This document shows, piece by piece, positions 40,884-50,566 of a DNA stretch of 64,000 nt (positions are counted from its first letter, which is position 1; the number at the start of each line of letters is the position of its first letter). The stretch is from Caulobacter sp. (GTDB taxonomy: Bacteria; Pseudomonadota; Alphaproteobacteria; Caulobacterales; Caulobacteraceae). A model generated the notes under the pieces. That model was not told the DNA's origin. It saw nothing but the letters and a program-made list of their open reading frames with translations, and made no database searches. The stretch lies in contig JAUXMY010000043.1 of the NCBI GenBank assembly GCA_030683005.1, forward strand, positions 62,001 to 126,000, written 5' to 3'. A program made the position numbers and the translations under genes.

Positions 40884-41876
40884 TTACAGCCCTCCGGTCT
40901 CCTCGGCGATGACCTGACGGGCCTCGGCGATGGCGGCCTTGGTCGTCTTCTCGCCCTTCAGGATCTCGTCGGCGAGACCCATCAGGGTCGGGCCGGTGAC
41001 TGAACCGGCCTCGGCTTCCTCTTCCAGGCTGATCCCCTTGCCCTTCGCGGCAGCTTCGTCCCACGCCTTGCGGACCTCGGCCCAATACTCGCGGGTCCCG
41101 GCCCAGTAGCTGTCGGCGGCCGCGACGTCGAAGCCCCTGAAGCGGCTGTAGGTGTTCAGCACCACCTCATGGACAAACGTAACGCTCCTGCCGTCGCGCG
41201 GGCCGATCTTGGCGTTGTCCTGTTCGTGGATCCAGCCGGCCGGGGTCAGGGCATGTCGGTTGGTCCCCACGTACCAGCCGTAGACGGGCTTGCGGACCGC
41301 GTCGCGGCGCGCGAGCGGACGGGGCGTCTCCTCGCTGATCCAACGGGTGGCGCCGTCCTCGAAGGTCCAGCGGCCGAGGCCGCCGTAGCGGGGCGAGTCG
41401 TCTGTCTGCCAGACGGTTTGCGACCAGCGACCCTTGCGGGCGGCCTCGGGAATGTCCTTCAGAACCCACTTGCCGGGGCCGGCGTAGGTCAGAATCCGGG
41501 CAGGCTCGTAGGCCCAGTCCTGGCGCCAGTGCTTGATGACCATTGGCTTGCCGTCGCCGCCGTCCACCACCAGCAGATGCTGCAGGCGGATGACCCGACC
41601 GCTGTCTTCGATCACGCGAACGACTTCGTAGCCACCGCTGACCTTGGGCGCGATGGGCGTGTAGTCGGCGACGAAGGCGGCGGTTTCACGGAAGTCGAAG
41701 CGGACCTTGAACTCTCCCGCCATGGCCAGGACCGCCTGACGATCCTGTTCGAAGGCCGGGAGGACCCGCGCGGCGGAGGCGGGCGTGGCCTGGGCGAGGG
41801 CGGCCCGTGGCGTGACCAGCAGGACGGCGCCGAGCGCCGCGAAGGCGACAGTCTTGATGAGCATGGTTTTGGGCAT
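40884..41876 (-). CDS. DUF6607 family exported protein
   Basis: 330 residues from ATG 41876, with a signal peptide ending near 'TPRAALAQA'. The mature part shows the DUF6607 pattern: 'VVRVIEDSGRVIRLQHLLVV', 'VIKHWRQDWAYEPARILTY', 'GRWSQTVWQTDDSPRYGGLGRW', 'RPLARRDAVRK' and 'LTPAGWIHEQDNAKI'. Biochemical function is unknown. It starts 8 bases after the stop of the TonB-dependent receptor gene on the same strand, so the two form an operon and the protein probably assists heme or iron acquisition (inference). Confidence 0.78.
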   Translation of the reverse strand: MPKTMLIKTVAFAALGAVLLVTPRAALAQATPASAARVLPAFEQDRQAVLAMAGEFKVRFDFRETAAFVADYTPIAPKVSGGYEVVRVIEDSGRVIRLQHLLVVDGGDGKPMVIKHWRQDWAYEPARILTYAGPGKWVLKDIPEAARKGRWSQTVWQTDDSPRYGGLGRWTFEDGATRWISEETPRPLARRDAVRKPVYGWYVGTNRHALTPAGWIHEQDNAKIGPRDGRSVTFVHEVVLNTYSRFRGFDVAAADSYWAGTREYWAEVRKAWDEAAAKGKGISLEEEAEAGSVTGPTLMGLADEILKGEKTTKAAIAEARQVIAEETGGL

Positions 41877-41884
41877 GGTCAGGT

Positions 41885-44077
41885 TCACAGCTTGAGGGTC
41901 AGGGAGAGGCCGATGTTCCGCCCCGGCTGGGTGTAGGCGTCGCGAGCGGCCGAGGTGGAGGACAGCCCGCGGGCGTCGCTCCACCACCAGTACTTTTCAT
42001 CGGTCAGGTTGAAGACGCCGCCGCGCAGGGTGACCTGCCCGGTCAGGTTCCAGTAGCCGGTCAGATCGATCAGCGTGAAGGCCGGCGGGACAAAGCAGCT
42101 CGGCGTGCAGGTCGTGCCGACCCGGTCAGCGTCCTTCTTCGCGGAGTGTACGACACTGAGCTGGCCGCCGAAACGGCCGGCCGGATCGCGCCAGCCTGCG
42201 CCGAGGCTGATCTTGACCGGCTCGATGCTGGCCAGGGGCGCGGAAGCGCCGCCGCTCCTGGCGTCCCCCTTCGCGCTGGAGGCCGCCGCGATCAGCGTCC
42301 ATCCGTCGTCCAGTGAGAGGCGGGCGCGGGCCTCGACCCCGCTGATCTCGACCTCGCCGAGGTTGACGTACTGGAACACCGCCGGGTCCGCCGGCGTGAA
42401 GCTGCCGCCGACCACTTCCTGCGAGATGAAGTCCTCATAGCGTCCGGCGAAGACGGTCCCTTCCAGTGCGAGCGGTCCGGACTTCCACCGCAGCCCGACC
42501 TCGAAGGTTTCGCTCGTCTCCGGTTTCAGGTCGGGGTTGGGAGCGGAGATGTAGCCTTGGGCCGGGTTGCTGAAGGCGTTGTTGACCTGCGACGGCGCTG
42601 GAGCCTTGAAGCCGGCGGCGATGTTGCTGAACACCTTCAGGTTTTCGGTGGCGCTCCAGACAAGGCCCAGCTTGGGCGAGGGGTGGGAGTCGCTGCTGTC
42701 CCGCGGCGCGCCGACGTAGAGGGCGTCGGCCCGGGCGTCCAGTTCGTACCAGTCCCAGCGCAACGCCGGGAACAGGGCCAGCTTGCCGTCGAACAGCCCG
42801 ATCTCGTCCTGCACGAACAGGCCGACGAGCGTGTAGTCGGTGTTGGGGAAGGCGCGCGTGGGGAAGACGTCCGGCGGGGTGGGCGCCGTGCCGCTCCTGA
42901 TGCCCTCCTGACGGGTCACCGACCAGTCGCCGCCCCAGACGATGTGGTGTTCCACCGAGCCGGTGGTGAAGCGGCTGTCGATCTGGCCGCTGACGCCCCG
43001 GACCTCGTTGTCGAAGGTGTTGAGACGGGTGCGGTCGGTCGAGGTGCGGTCCTCGGCGGTGAATTGGGTCGTCTCGCCGGTCTGGACATAGACGCCGAGG
43101 CGCGCCTCGCTGACCAGGCCTTCGCCGCCGGTGAAGCGGTAGTCGACACTGACCCGGTCGCGGTCGGTCTCGTCATGGGTCAGCACCGACAGTGTGGTGG
43201 CGCTCACGGCGCTGAGGATGTCGCTGTCGACCTCGCGGTCGAGGTGATCCCAGGTCAGGCGGAAGCTGTGGCCTTCGGCGGGGTCGAACACCAGCTTGGC
43301 CAGCACCGAGTTGGCGGTGAAATCCTGGGGGTTGGCGACCGTGCGGGTCGCCGTTGATGATCCGTCGCGTCCCTGCGTCTCCTGTTCGGAGCCCTGGCGA
43401 CGGGTGTAGCTGACCATGGCCTGCCAGTCGCCGAAGACGCCGGCCAGCAGGAGGTTGCCGTAAGTGCTTTCGTCGGCGCTGGCATAGCCCGCGCGGGCTT
43501 GGGCCGCGAACGCGCGCCCGCCCCGCAGGAAGTCTTCCGGGTCCTTGGTGAAGAAGCTGACCGAGCCGGCCAGACCGTCGCTGCCATAGAGGGCCGAGGC
43601 CGGCCCCCGGACGATCTCTACCGATCTGATCATGTCGAGGTCGGCGTAGTCGCCTCGGCCCACCGCCTGGGCGCCGAAGCCGAACGAGTCCGGCAATCGG
43701 ATGCCATCGATCTGGATCAGCACGCGGTTGCCTTCGAGGCCGCGGATGTTGAAGCCGCTGTTTCCGTCACGACCCGTGCCGGACAGGGCGGCGTTGAAGC
43801 GGGCCGGGGCGGTGCGGACCGCGACGCCGGGCTCGAACTTGATCAGGTCCTTGATGTCTCCGACCAGCCGATCATCGATCTCGTCCGAGGTGATGGCCGA
43901 GGCGGTGACCGGAAGTTCGTCGGCGGCCTTCTGGGTGCGGGTGGCGGTGACGATCACCGCGTCCACGGTGGCGCCGGCGTCTGACCCGGCTTCGGCCGCA
44001 TGGGCGATCCCGCCGGTGAGAGACAGTGCGGCCGCGCCCGCGAACAATGCGCGGCGCAGGGTGGATCGGAGAGTCAT
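41885..44077 (-). CDS. TonB-dependent receptor, heme/hemoglobin type
   Basis: 730 residues with a signal peptide ending near 'GGIAHAAEA'. TonB box region 'VDAVIVTATRTQKAADELPV'; plug with 'RDGNSGFNIRGLEGNRVLIQIDGIRLP' and 'SVEIVRGPASALYGSDGLAGSVSFFTKDP'. The barrel contains 'YISAPNPDLKPETSETFEVG', resembling the NPDL motif of heme receptors; the end reads 'GLSLTLKL'. Heme or a heme protein as substrate is favoured over siderophores. Two Fur-like sites lie 37-120 bases upstream of the start, implying iron repression. Confidence 0.9.
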   Translation of the reverse strand: MTLRSTLRRALFAGAAALSLTGGIAHAAEAGSDAGATVDAVIVTATRTQKAADELPVTASAITSDEIDDRLVGDIKDLIKFEPGVAVRTAPARFNAALSGTGRDGNSGFNIRGLEGNRVLIQIDGIRLPDSFGFGAQAVGRGDYADLDMIRSVEIVRGPASALYGSDGLAGSVSFFTKDPEDFLRGGRAFAAQARAGYASADESTYGNLLLAGVFGDWQAMVSYTRRQGSEQETQGRDGSSTATRTVANPQDFTANSVLAKLVFDPAEGHSFRLTWDHLDREVDSDILSAVSATTLSVLTHDETDRDRVSVDYRFTGGEGLVSEARLGVYVQTGETTQFTAEDRTSTDRTRLNTFDNEVRGVSGQIDSRFTTGSVEHHIVWGGDWSVTRQEGIRSGTAPTPPDVFPTRAFPNTDYTLVGLFVQDEIGLFDGKLALFPALRWDWYELDARADALYVGAPRDSSDSHPSPKLGLVWSATENLKVFSNIAAGFKAPAPSQVNNAFSNPAQGYISAPNPDLKPETSETFEVGLRWKSGPLALEGTVFAGRYEDFISQEVVGGSFTPADPAVFQYVNLGEVEISGVEARARLSLDDGWTLIAAASSAKGDARSGGASAPLASIEPVKISLGAGWRDPAGRFGGQLSVVHSAKKDADRVGTTCTPSCFVPPAFTLIDLTGYWNLTGQVTLRGGVFNLTDEKYWWWSDARGLSSTSAARDAYTQPGRNIGLSLTLKL

Positions 44078-44113
44078 GAGCGCCCCCTAAGCGATGCCGT
44101 GAACCAATAATAA

Positions 44114-44128
44114 TGCGAGTCAATCGCA
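44114..44128. promoter_or_regulatory. Fur-like box 1 upstream of the heme-type TonB receptor
   Basis: TGCGA-GTCAA-TCGCA is a perfect dyad, flanked by AATA on the left (44108-44111) and TATT on the right (44130-44133), extending the symmetry. It is centred ~44 bases before the receptor start. Confidence 0.65.
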
Positions 44129-44174
44129 ATATTGGCGGCGATACGCCCGGTCCGGGAGCCGGTCAATCAGAAAT

Positions 44175-44196
44175 GATAATGACTCGCAATATTATC
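44175..44196. promoter_or_regulatory. Fur-like box 2 upstream of the heme-type TonB receptor
   Basis: GATAAT (44175-44180) and ATTATC (44191-44196) are perfect inverted repeats, and the segment also contains ATGACTCGCAAT, shared in part with box 1 and with the 34979-35003 site. It lies between the receptor start and the end of the SSS gene. Confidence 0.6.
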
Positions 44197-44264
44197 CAGT
44201 GCGAAGGCTGGATCGGCGGTCGCGCCGGTCATTCGCGCGGCCTTCGCGGGCCAGGTCGCGGGGT

Positions 44265-45722
44265 CTAGTCCTGGCCGGCCTTGAGGCCCAGGCGTCGCCT
44301 CACCGGGTCGATCAGAGCCGCTCGCCTTCCGAACACGAGACGATTGACCCCGATCGCGAAGGCGATGCAGGCCGCCAGTGTGACGACCATCAGGTGGATG
44401 TAGTGGGTCGGCGTCCAGACGAAGGTGAATCCCGCGTAGAGCAGCGTCCCGAACACCACCGCGCCCATGACGGCGCGGGCGTCCACGTTGCGAAACATCA
44501 GCCCGACGATGAAGGCCGACAGGATCGGCATCGAGAGCAGGCCGTTGAGCTGCTGCACCAGATTGATGATGGAGTCAGCGCCCATGTAGATCGGGACCAG
44601 CAGGACCGACAGCGCCAGGAAAGCCAGGGAGATGATGGTGTTCAGGCGTCCGACGTTCGGCTTCTCGGCGATGAACTTCTCATGCAGGTCGCAGACATAG
44701 AGGGTCACTGACGAGTTCAGCACCGAGGTGTAGCTGGTCAGCAGGGCGGCGGCCATGAAGGCGGCGAAGGCGCCGGACAGCCAGCCAGGCATCACGGTGG
44801 CCACGATCCGCCCGTAGGTCGCGTCGCCCGCGTCGCCGAACAGCTTGTAGGCCGCCACGCCGGGCACCACGACGATCGCGGGGATGATCAGCAGGCGGAT
44901 GACCGCCGCGGCCAACACGCCCTTCTGCCCCTCCCGCAGGCTGGGCGCGGCCATCGCCCGCTGGGTGATGGTCTGGTTGGTGCTCCAGTAGAACATCTGG
45001 ATGAAGATCATCCCGGTCAGCAGGGTCTGCCAGGGAATCGGTGAATCCTTGTCGCCGATCATGCTCAGTCGTTCAGGGGGAATGCCGCTGAAGTCGAAGT
45101 CGATGGCCGCCAGGGCCAGGACCATGATCAGCAGAGCCATCGCGAGGATGCCGATTCCGGAGATCGTGTCGTAGACGGCGACGGTGCGCAGCCCGCCGCT
45201 GATCGCATAGGCCCCGCCGAGGACGGCCATCACCGCCGCGATCAGCATCAGCGGGATGTCCACCCCGAACATCGTCTTGAGGAACAGCGAGCCCGTGTAG
45301 AGCATGATCGGCAGGTAGATGAAGACGTTGCCGAGCAGGAACAGAACCGACACAACGGCCCGAAGGTGTTTGGAGCCGTACTTGCGCTCCAGCAGCTCGG
45401 TCGTGGTGGTGCAGTTGTTGCGGTAGTAGATCGGCAGGAAGATCCAGCAGAGCATCAGAAGCCCGATGATCGCCGACAGCTCCCACCAGGCCAGCAGCAG
45501 CATCTGGTTGCCGTTCATGCCGACCAGCTGGTCGGTCGAGAGGTTGGTCAGGGTGATCGAGCCGGCGATGAACGGCCAGGTCAGGTTGCCGCCCGCCAGA
45601 AAGTACTCGCGGTTGGAGTCGGTCGACCGGCCGCCCATCCGCGACACCTGCCAGCCCGTCAGAGCGGCCATCAGGACGGTCAGGCCGATGAAGACGGCCC
45701 ACTGAACCAGATCGTTCTGCAC
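44265..45722 (-). CDS. Sodium:solute symporter (SSS family)
   Basis: 485 residues, ~13-14 membrane segments. 'REYFLAGGNLTWPFIAGSITLTNLSTDQLVGMNG' is the SSS TM2 region that forms part of the sodium and substrate sites (SGLT-like); 'GGLRTVAVYDTISGIG' and 'YWSTNQTITQRAMAAPSLREGQKG' are the sugar-type SSS signatures. A sugar or polyol as substrate is likely. It is divergent from a five-gene sugar catabolic run starting at 45902, so carriage of that substrate is the natural inference. Confidence 0.92.
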   Translation of the reverse strand: MQNDLVQWAVFIGLTVLMAALTGWQVSRMGGRSTDSNREYFLAGGNLTWPFIAGSITLTNLSTDQLVGMNGNQMLLLAWWELSAIIGLLMLCWIFLPIYYRNNCTTTTELLERKYGSKHLRAVVSVLFLLGNVFIYLPIMLYTGSLFLKTMFGVDIPLMLIAAVMAVLGGAYAISGGLRTVAVYDTISGIGILAMALLIMVLALAAIDFDFSGIPPERLSMIGDKDSPIPWQTLLTGMIFIQMFYWSTNQTITQRAMAAPSLREGQKGVLAAAVIRLLIIPAIVVVPGVAAYKLFGDAGDATYGRIVATVMPGWLSGAFAAFMAAALLTSYTSVLNSSVTLYVCDLHEKFIAEKPNVGRLNTIISLAFLALSVLLVPIYMGADSIINLVQQLNGLLSMPILSAFIVGLMFRNVDARAVMGAVVFGTLLYAGFTFVWTPTHYIHLMVVTLAACIAFAIGVNRLVFGRRAALIDPVRRRLGLKAGQD

Positions 45723-45901
45723 GGCTTCCCCCCGAAGCCCGCTGACTCGCGGTATGCGAAGTTGGCCGTGCTGCTGGTCCCGGCGTCAACCCGAAGACTG
45801 TCGCCGGCGAACGACCCGCTCGCCAAAGCTTCCGCGCATGCTAGCTTTCAACGAACAGGGGGTGGGCGGTCCGATGCAGGCGGCCCCTCGAAGGAGGACG
45901 C

Positions 45902-46951
45902 ATGAAGGGACCAGCCATTTTCCTGGCGCAGTTTGCGGGCGACGAGCCGCCGTTCAACGGCCTTGAGGCGATCGCCCGCTGGGCCGGCGACCTCGGCTAC
46001 AAGGGTGTGCAGATCCCCACCTGGGACCGGCGGCTCTTCGATCTGAAGCTGGCCGCCGAAAGCGATGCCTACTGCGACGAGGTTAAGGGCGTTCTGGCCG
46101 CCGCCGGACTGGAGGTGTCGGAGTTGTCGACCCACACCCAGGGCCAGATGGTGGCGGTGCATCCGGCCTATGACGAGATGTTCGACGGCGCGGCGCCAAA
46201 GTCAGTGCGCGGTAATCCGGCGGCGCGGCAGGCCTGGGCGGTGGAGCAGGTGCTGCTGGGCGCCAGGGCTTCCCGGCGCATGGGGCTGGACGCCCACGTC
46301 ACCTTCTCCGGCTCCCTGGCCTGGCCCTATCTGTATCCCTATCCGCAGCGCCCGGCCGGTCTGATCGAGGAGGCGTTTGACGAGCTGGCCCGGCGCTGGC
46401 GGCCGATCCTCGACGCCTTCGAGGAGGCCGGCGTCGATCTCTGCTACGAGATCCACCCGAGCGAGGACCTGTTCGACGGCACGACCGTGGAGATGTTCTG
46501 GGACCGCGTGGATCACCATCCCCGCGCCTGCCTGCTGTACGACCCCAGCCACTTCCTGCTGCAGCAGCTCGACTACCTCGAGTACATCGACCTCTACCAC
46601 GAGCGGATCCGGATGTTTCACGTCAAGGACGCCGAGTTCCGGCCGACCGGGCGGCAGGGGGTCTACAGCGGCTATGCGCCCTGGAAGGAACGGGCCGGTC
46701 GCTTCCGGTCGCCGGGCGATGGCCAGATCGACTTCAAGGCCATCTTCTCGAAGTTCGCCCAGTACGGCTACCAGGGCTGGGCGGTGCTGGAATGGGAGTG
46801 CGCGCTGAAGGCGCCGGAGGACGGGGCCCGCGAAGGCGCGACCTTCATCCGCGACCACATCATCAATGTGACGGGCAAGAGCTTCGACGACTTCCTGGCC
46901 ACCGACGTCGACGCCGCCGCCAATCGCAGGCTGCTGGGCCTCGACCGCTGA
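45902..46951 (+). CDS. TIM-barrel sugar (phosphate) isomerase/epimerase family protein
   Basis: 349 residues with an excellent RBS (AAGGAGGACGC before ATG). AP-endonuclease-2-type TIM barrel. Candidate metal ligands are Glu in 'LCYEIHPSEDLFDG', Asp/His in 'LLYDPSHFLLQQLDYLEYID', His in 'MFHVKDAEF' and Glu in 'WAVLEWECA'. The long loop 'GRQGVYSGYAPWKERAGRFRSPGDGQIDF' is typical of the subgroup annotated beside Gfo/Idh and GMC oxidoreductases, some members of which are C-glycoside deglycosidase alpha subunits. Reaction on a 3-keto sugar is inferred. Confidence 0.85.
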   Translation: MKGPAIFLAQFAGDEPPFNGLEAIARWAGDLGYKGVQIPTWDRRLFDLKLAAESDAYCDEVKGVLAAAGLEVSELSTHTQGQMVAVHPAYDEMFDGAAPKSVRGNPAARQAWAVEQVLLGARASRRMGLDAHVTFSGSLAWPYLYPYPQRPAGLIEEAFDELARRWRPILDAFEEAGVDLCYEIHPSEDLFDGTTVEMFWDRVDHHPRACLLYDPSHFLLQQLDYLEYIDLYHERIRMFHVKDAEFRPTGRQGVYSGYAPWKERAGRFRSPGDGQIDFKAIFSKFAQYGYQGWAVLEWECALKAPEDGAREGATFIRDHIINVTGKSFDDFLATDVDAAANRRLLGLDR

Positions 46952-46952
46952 G

Positions 46953-48095
46953 ATGCGTCTTTCGCTGGGGATGATCGGCGGCGGCGAGGGCGCCTTCATC
47001 GGCGGCGTGCATCGCATGGCCGCACGGCTGGATGATCGCTGGACGCTGGTCGCCGGCGCGTTCAGCAGCGACGCCGGCCGCTCGCGGGCGTTCGGCCAGA
47101 GCCTCGGCCTCAGCGACGACCGCTGCTACGGCGACTGGCGGGCGATGGCGCGGGCCGAGGCCGTGCGGCCCGACGGCATCGACGCGGTGGCCATCGTCAC
47201 GCCCAACCACCTGCACCATGCGCCCGCGCGGGCGTTTCTCGAGGCCGGCATCGCGGTGATCTGCGACAAGCCGCTGACGACCGGTCTGGCCGATGCGCTG
47301 GACCTCGCCGACGCCGTGGCGCGGACCGGGACGCCGCTGGTGCTGACCCATAACTACAGCGGCTATGCCATGGTCCGGCAGATGCGGGCCATGGTGGCGA
47401 CGGGCGCGCTCGGCGCGATCCGCGTGGTCCAGGCCGAGTACGCCCAGGACTGGCTGGCCACAGCGCTGCCCGGCAACAAGCAGGCGGACTGGCGCGGCGA
47501 TCCCGAGCGAGCCGGACCCGGCGGTGCGCTCGGCGACATCGCCACCCACGCCTACCACCTGTCGACCTTCGTGCTTGGCGAGGCGGCCAGCCAGGTGAGC
47601 GCCGAGACCTCGCGCTTCGTCGCAGGCCGCCGGCTTGATGACGACGTACAGCTTGGCCTGCGCTGGGCGAGCGGAGCGCGCGGGCAGCTGTGGGCCAGCC
47701 AGGTGGCGGTCGGGGCGGCCAACGGGCTGCGGCTGCGGATCTACGGCGAGACCGGCGGGCTGGAATGGTCGCAGGAAGACCCGGACATCCTGCGCTACAC
47801 GCCGCTGGGCGATCCGCCCCGGATCCTGCGGCGCGGCGGGCCCGACCTGTCGGCGGCGGCCCAGGCGGCGACGCGCATCCCGGCGGGACATCCCGAGGGC
47901 TATCTGGAAGGGTTCGCGCAGATCTACGCCGATGCGGCCGACCTGATCGCCGCGCACAAGGTCGGTCAGCCGGCGCCTGCGACGGACCTGCCGGGCATTG
48001 CCGCCGGGGTCGAGGGCGTGCGGTTCATCGAGGCGGCGGTGCGGAGCGCCGCGGCGGACGGCCGCTGGACGGCTCTTGGCGGGGGCATCGCGTGA
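46953..48095 (+). CDS. Gfo/Idh/MocA family NAD(P)-dependent oxidoreductase
   Basis: 380 residues, one base after the previous stop. Rossmann start '[21 protein letters not shown]', '[25 protein letters not shown]' and the catalytic-Lys motif in variant form '[10 protein letters not shown]' (usually EKP). The C-terminal beta-sheet domain holds '[38 protein letters not shown]' with the His of the active site. It should oxidise or reduce a sugar or cyclitol hydroxyl. Its stop shares one base with the next ATG. Confidence 0.92.
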   Translation: MRLSLGMIGGGEGAFIGGVHRMAARLDDRWTLVAGAFSSDAGRSRAFGQSLGLSDDRCYGDWRAMARAEAVRPDGIDAVAIVTPNHLHHAPARAFLEAGIAVICDKPLTTGLADALDLADAVARTGTPLVLTHNYSGYAMVRQMRAMVATGALGAIRVVQAEYAQDWLATALPGNKQADWRGDPERAGPGGALGDIATHAYHLSTFVLGEAASQVSAETSRFVAGRRLDDDVQLGLRWASGARGQLWASQVAVGAANGLRLRIYGETGGLEWSQEDPDILRYTPLGDPPRILRRGGPDLSAAAQAATRIPAGHPEGYLEGFAQIYADAADLIAAHKVGQPAPATDLPGIAAGVEGVRFIEAAVRSAAADGRWTALGGGIA

Positions 48096-48874
48096 TGCGG
48101 CAGAGCTTTGCCTGGTGGTCGTTCACCGCCGGTCGGGACGTGGAGCCCGCCGCCCTGCTGCGAGAGGCGGCGGCGGCCGGCGCTCAGGGGGTCGAGATGC
48201 TGCCCGAGGCGCTGTGGCCGGTAGCCCGCGACGCCGGGCTGTCGCTGGTGACTCTCACCGGTCACACGCTCGAGCGCGGGTTCAACGACCCTTCCCTTCA
48301 CGCGGCCCTCACCGACGAAGTGCGCCGGAATATCGACAAGGCGGCCGCCGGCGGCTGCGAGGCGGTGATCGTCTTTTCAGGCAACCGCATTGGCGACGGC
48401 GCTGACGGGCCCGCCATACAGGCCTGCGTCGAGGGTCTCGCGCCGGTCGTGGCCCATGCCGAGCAAGCGGGCGTGCGGCTCTTGCTGGAACTGCTCAACA
48501 GCAAGGTCGATCATCCCGGCCACCAGTGCGACCGCACGGCGTTCGGCGCGGAGGTGGTCCGGGGCGTGAATTCGCCGGCCCTGCGGCTGCTCTACGACGG
48601 CTATCACATGCAGTTGATGGAGGGCGATCTGAGCCGGACGATCAAGGCTAACTTCGACCTGATCGGCCACGTCCACACCGCCGGGGCGCCCGGTCGCCGC
48701 GACCTCGACGACCGCCAGGAAATCCACTGGCCGGCCATCGCCGGCCTGCTGCGGCATCTGCGCTACCAGGGCTGGGTGGGCCATGAGTTTGTGCCGCGTG
48801 GCGATCCGATAACGGCGCTGCGGGCGGCGCTGGTCCAGTTCGACGGATCGCTGCAATCAGGGGGAGCGGCGTGA
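48095..48874 (+). CDS. Hydroxypyruvate isomerase-like TIM-barrel protein
   Basis: 259 residues from ATG 48095 (GTG 48092 possible). Short xylose-isomerase-like barrel of the Hyi type: 'SFAWWSFTAGRDVEPAALLREAAAAGAQGVEML', 'LTGHTLERGFNDPSLH', 'LLLELLNSKVDHPGHQCDRTAFG' with the metal-binding Glu, 'LLYDGYHMQLMEGDLSRTI' with Asp/His and 'VGHEFVPRGDP' with Glu. It isomerises a small keto/aldo sugar or sugar derivative. It is overlapped by one base on both sides in the operon. Confidence 0.88.
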   Translation: MRQSFAWWSFTAGRDVEPAALLREAAAAGAQGVEMLPEALWPVARDAGLSLVTLTGHTLERGFNDPSLHAALTDEVRRNIDKAAAGGCEAVIVFSGNRIGDGADGPAIQACVEGLAPVVAHAEQAGVRLLLELLNSKVDHPGHQCDRTAFGAEVVRGVNSPALRLLYDGYHMQLMEGDLSRTIKANFDLIGHVHTAGAPGRRDLDDRQEIHWPAIAGLLRHLRYQGWVGHEFVPRGDPITALRAALVQFDGSLQSGGAA

Positions 48875-50562
48875 TGTTCGACGCCATCGTCGTCGGCTCC
48901 GGCATCACCGGCGGCTGGGTCGCCAAGGAACTCTGCGAGCGCGGCCTGAAGGTCCTGATGCTCGAGCGGGGTCCCGATGTGCCGCACGGATCGGGCTACA
49001 GCCATGATCAGGCCGCGAAGCTCAGGCGGCGGGACGACCAGATCCCGGAGGCGGAACGCGACCTGCACTACCCCTACCACGTCGGCGTCTCCTACGCGCT
49101 GTTCAACTCCAACAAGGCCTTCTGGGCCAGCGATCACGACCATCCCTACGAGACCGCGCCCGGCAAACCTTATCGCTGGATCCGCGGCTATCAGCTGGGC
49201 GGACGCTCGCTGACCTGGGGCCGGCAGTCCTACCGATGGGCCCCGCAGGACTTCCTCTCCAACCTGCAGGACGGTCACGGCGTCGACTGGCCGATCCGCT
49301 ACGAGGACCTGGAGCCCTGGTACGACCACGTCGAGGCCTTCGCCGGGATCAGCGGCGACTTCGACGGTCTCGAACAACTGCCGGACGGCGACTTCCTGCC
49401 GGCCTTCCCGTTCAACGACGTCGAACTTGCCGCCAAGGCGCGGATCGAGGCGGATTTCCCGACCCGGCGCATGATCATGGGTCGGACCGCCAACCTCAGC
49501 CGCGTCGCCAAGCCCCAGATGGACATGGGCCGCAAGCGGTGCGAGCAGCATGTGCGGTGCCATCACGGCTGTCCGCTGGGCAGCTACTTCTCGACCCAGG
49601 CGGCGACGCTGCCGGCGGCGCTCAACACCGGCAACCTGACCGTCCTGACCGACCGCGTCGTCGAGAGCGTCATCCACGATCCGGCAACCGGCCGGGTTAC
49701 CGGCGTGCGGACCATCAACCGGCTGGACAAGGGCGGCGAGACCTTCGAGGCGCGAATGGTCTTCCTGAACGCCTCGGCGATCAACACCGCCACCCTCCTG
49801 CTGAACTCCCGGTCGGACGCGTTTCCACGCGGCCTGGCCAACGGCAGCGACCAGGTCGGCCGCAACCTGATGGATCACGTCAGCAGCAAGAACATCGTCG
49901 GCAAGATGCCGGGCTTCGCCGGCGTCCACGACCAGCGCGACCGGCCGACCGGCATCTATGTGCCCCGCTACGGCAACGTGACCGAGGGCGACAAGCCGTA
50001 CCTGCGCGGCTTCGGCATGCAGGGCGGCGCGGCCCGCTCGCGGCGCGCGGACAGCTTCTCCCAGGGCGTCGGCGGCGGGGATGACGAGGGACTGCACGGC
50101 TGGCACTTCTCGCTCCTGCCGTTCGGCGAGGTGCTGCCGGATCCCGACAACCGGGTGACCCTGTCGACGACCCGCAGGGACAGCTGGGGGATTCCGGTGC
50201 CGATCATCGCGGCGAGCCACGGCCCCAACGAGTACGCGATGATGCGCGCGGCGGCGAAGGACGCGGCCGACATGCTGCGCGCCGTCGGCTGCGTCGACAT
50301 CACACCCTGGGAAGAGGCCGCCGAGCAGCTAACGCCGCCCGGCGACCGCATCCACGAGATGGGGACGGCGCGCATGGGCCGCGATCCCGGCACGTCGGTC
50401 TTCAACGGCTGGGGCCAGGCGCATGACGTGCCAAACCTGTTCTGTTCGGATGGCGCGGTCATGGCCTCCAGCGCCTCGATGAACCCCTCGCTCACCTACA
50501 TGGCGCTGTCGGCGCGCGCGGCGCACCACGCCGCGGATCTGCTGCAACAGGGAGGCCTGTAG
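48874..50562 (+). CDS. GMC-family FAD oxidoreductase, glucoside 3-dehydrogenase-like
   Basis: 562 residues from ATG 48874 (a GTG one codon earlier is possible). FAD-binding 'IVVGSGITGGWVAKELCERGLKVLMLERG', a GMC block 'GYQLGGRSLTWGRQSYR', four clustered Cys/His ('RCEQHVRCHHGCPLG') and the C-terminal catalytic region 'HEMGTARMGRDPGTSVFNGWGQAHDVPNLFCSDG' then 'NPSLTYMALSARAA'. This layout fits large subunits of glucoside 3-dehydrogenase and pyranose/C-glycoside 3-oxidases. No signal peptide and no adjacent small subunit or cytochrome are seen. Confidence 0.9.
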   Translation: MFDAIVVGSGITGGWVAKELCERGLKVLMLERGPDVPHGSGYSHDQAAKLRRRDDQIPEAERDLHYPYHVGVSYALFNSNKAFWASDHDHPYETAPGKPYRWIRGYQLGGRSLTWGRQSYRWAPQDFLSNLQDGHGVDWPIRYEDLEPWYDHVEAFAGISGDFDGLEQLPDGDFLPAFPFNDVELAAKARIEADFPTRRMIMGRTANLSRVAKPQMDMGRKRCEQHVRCHHGCPLGSYFSTQAATLPAALNTGNLTVLTDRVVESVIHDPATGRVTGVRTINRLDKGGETFEARMVFLNASAINTATLLLNSRSDAFPRGLANGSDQVGRNLMDHVSSKNIVGKMPGFAGVHDQRDRPTGIYVPRYGNVTEGDKPYLRGFGMQGGAARSRRADSFSQGVGGGDDEGLHGWHFSLLPFGEVLPDPDNRVTLSTTRRDSWGIPVPIIAASHGPNEYAMMRAAAKDAADMLRAVGCVDITPWEEAAEQLTPPGDRIHEMGTARMGRDPGTSVFNGWGQAHDVPNLFCSDGAVMASSASMNPSLTYMALSARAAHHAADLLQQGGL

Positions 50563-50566
50563 ACCC

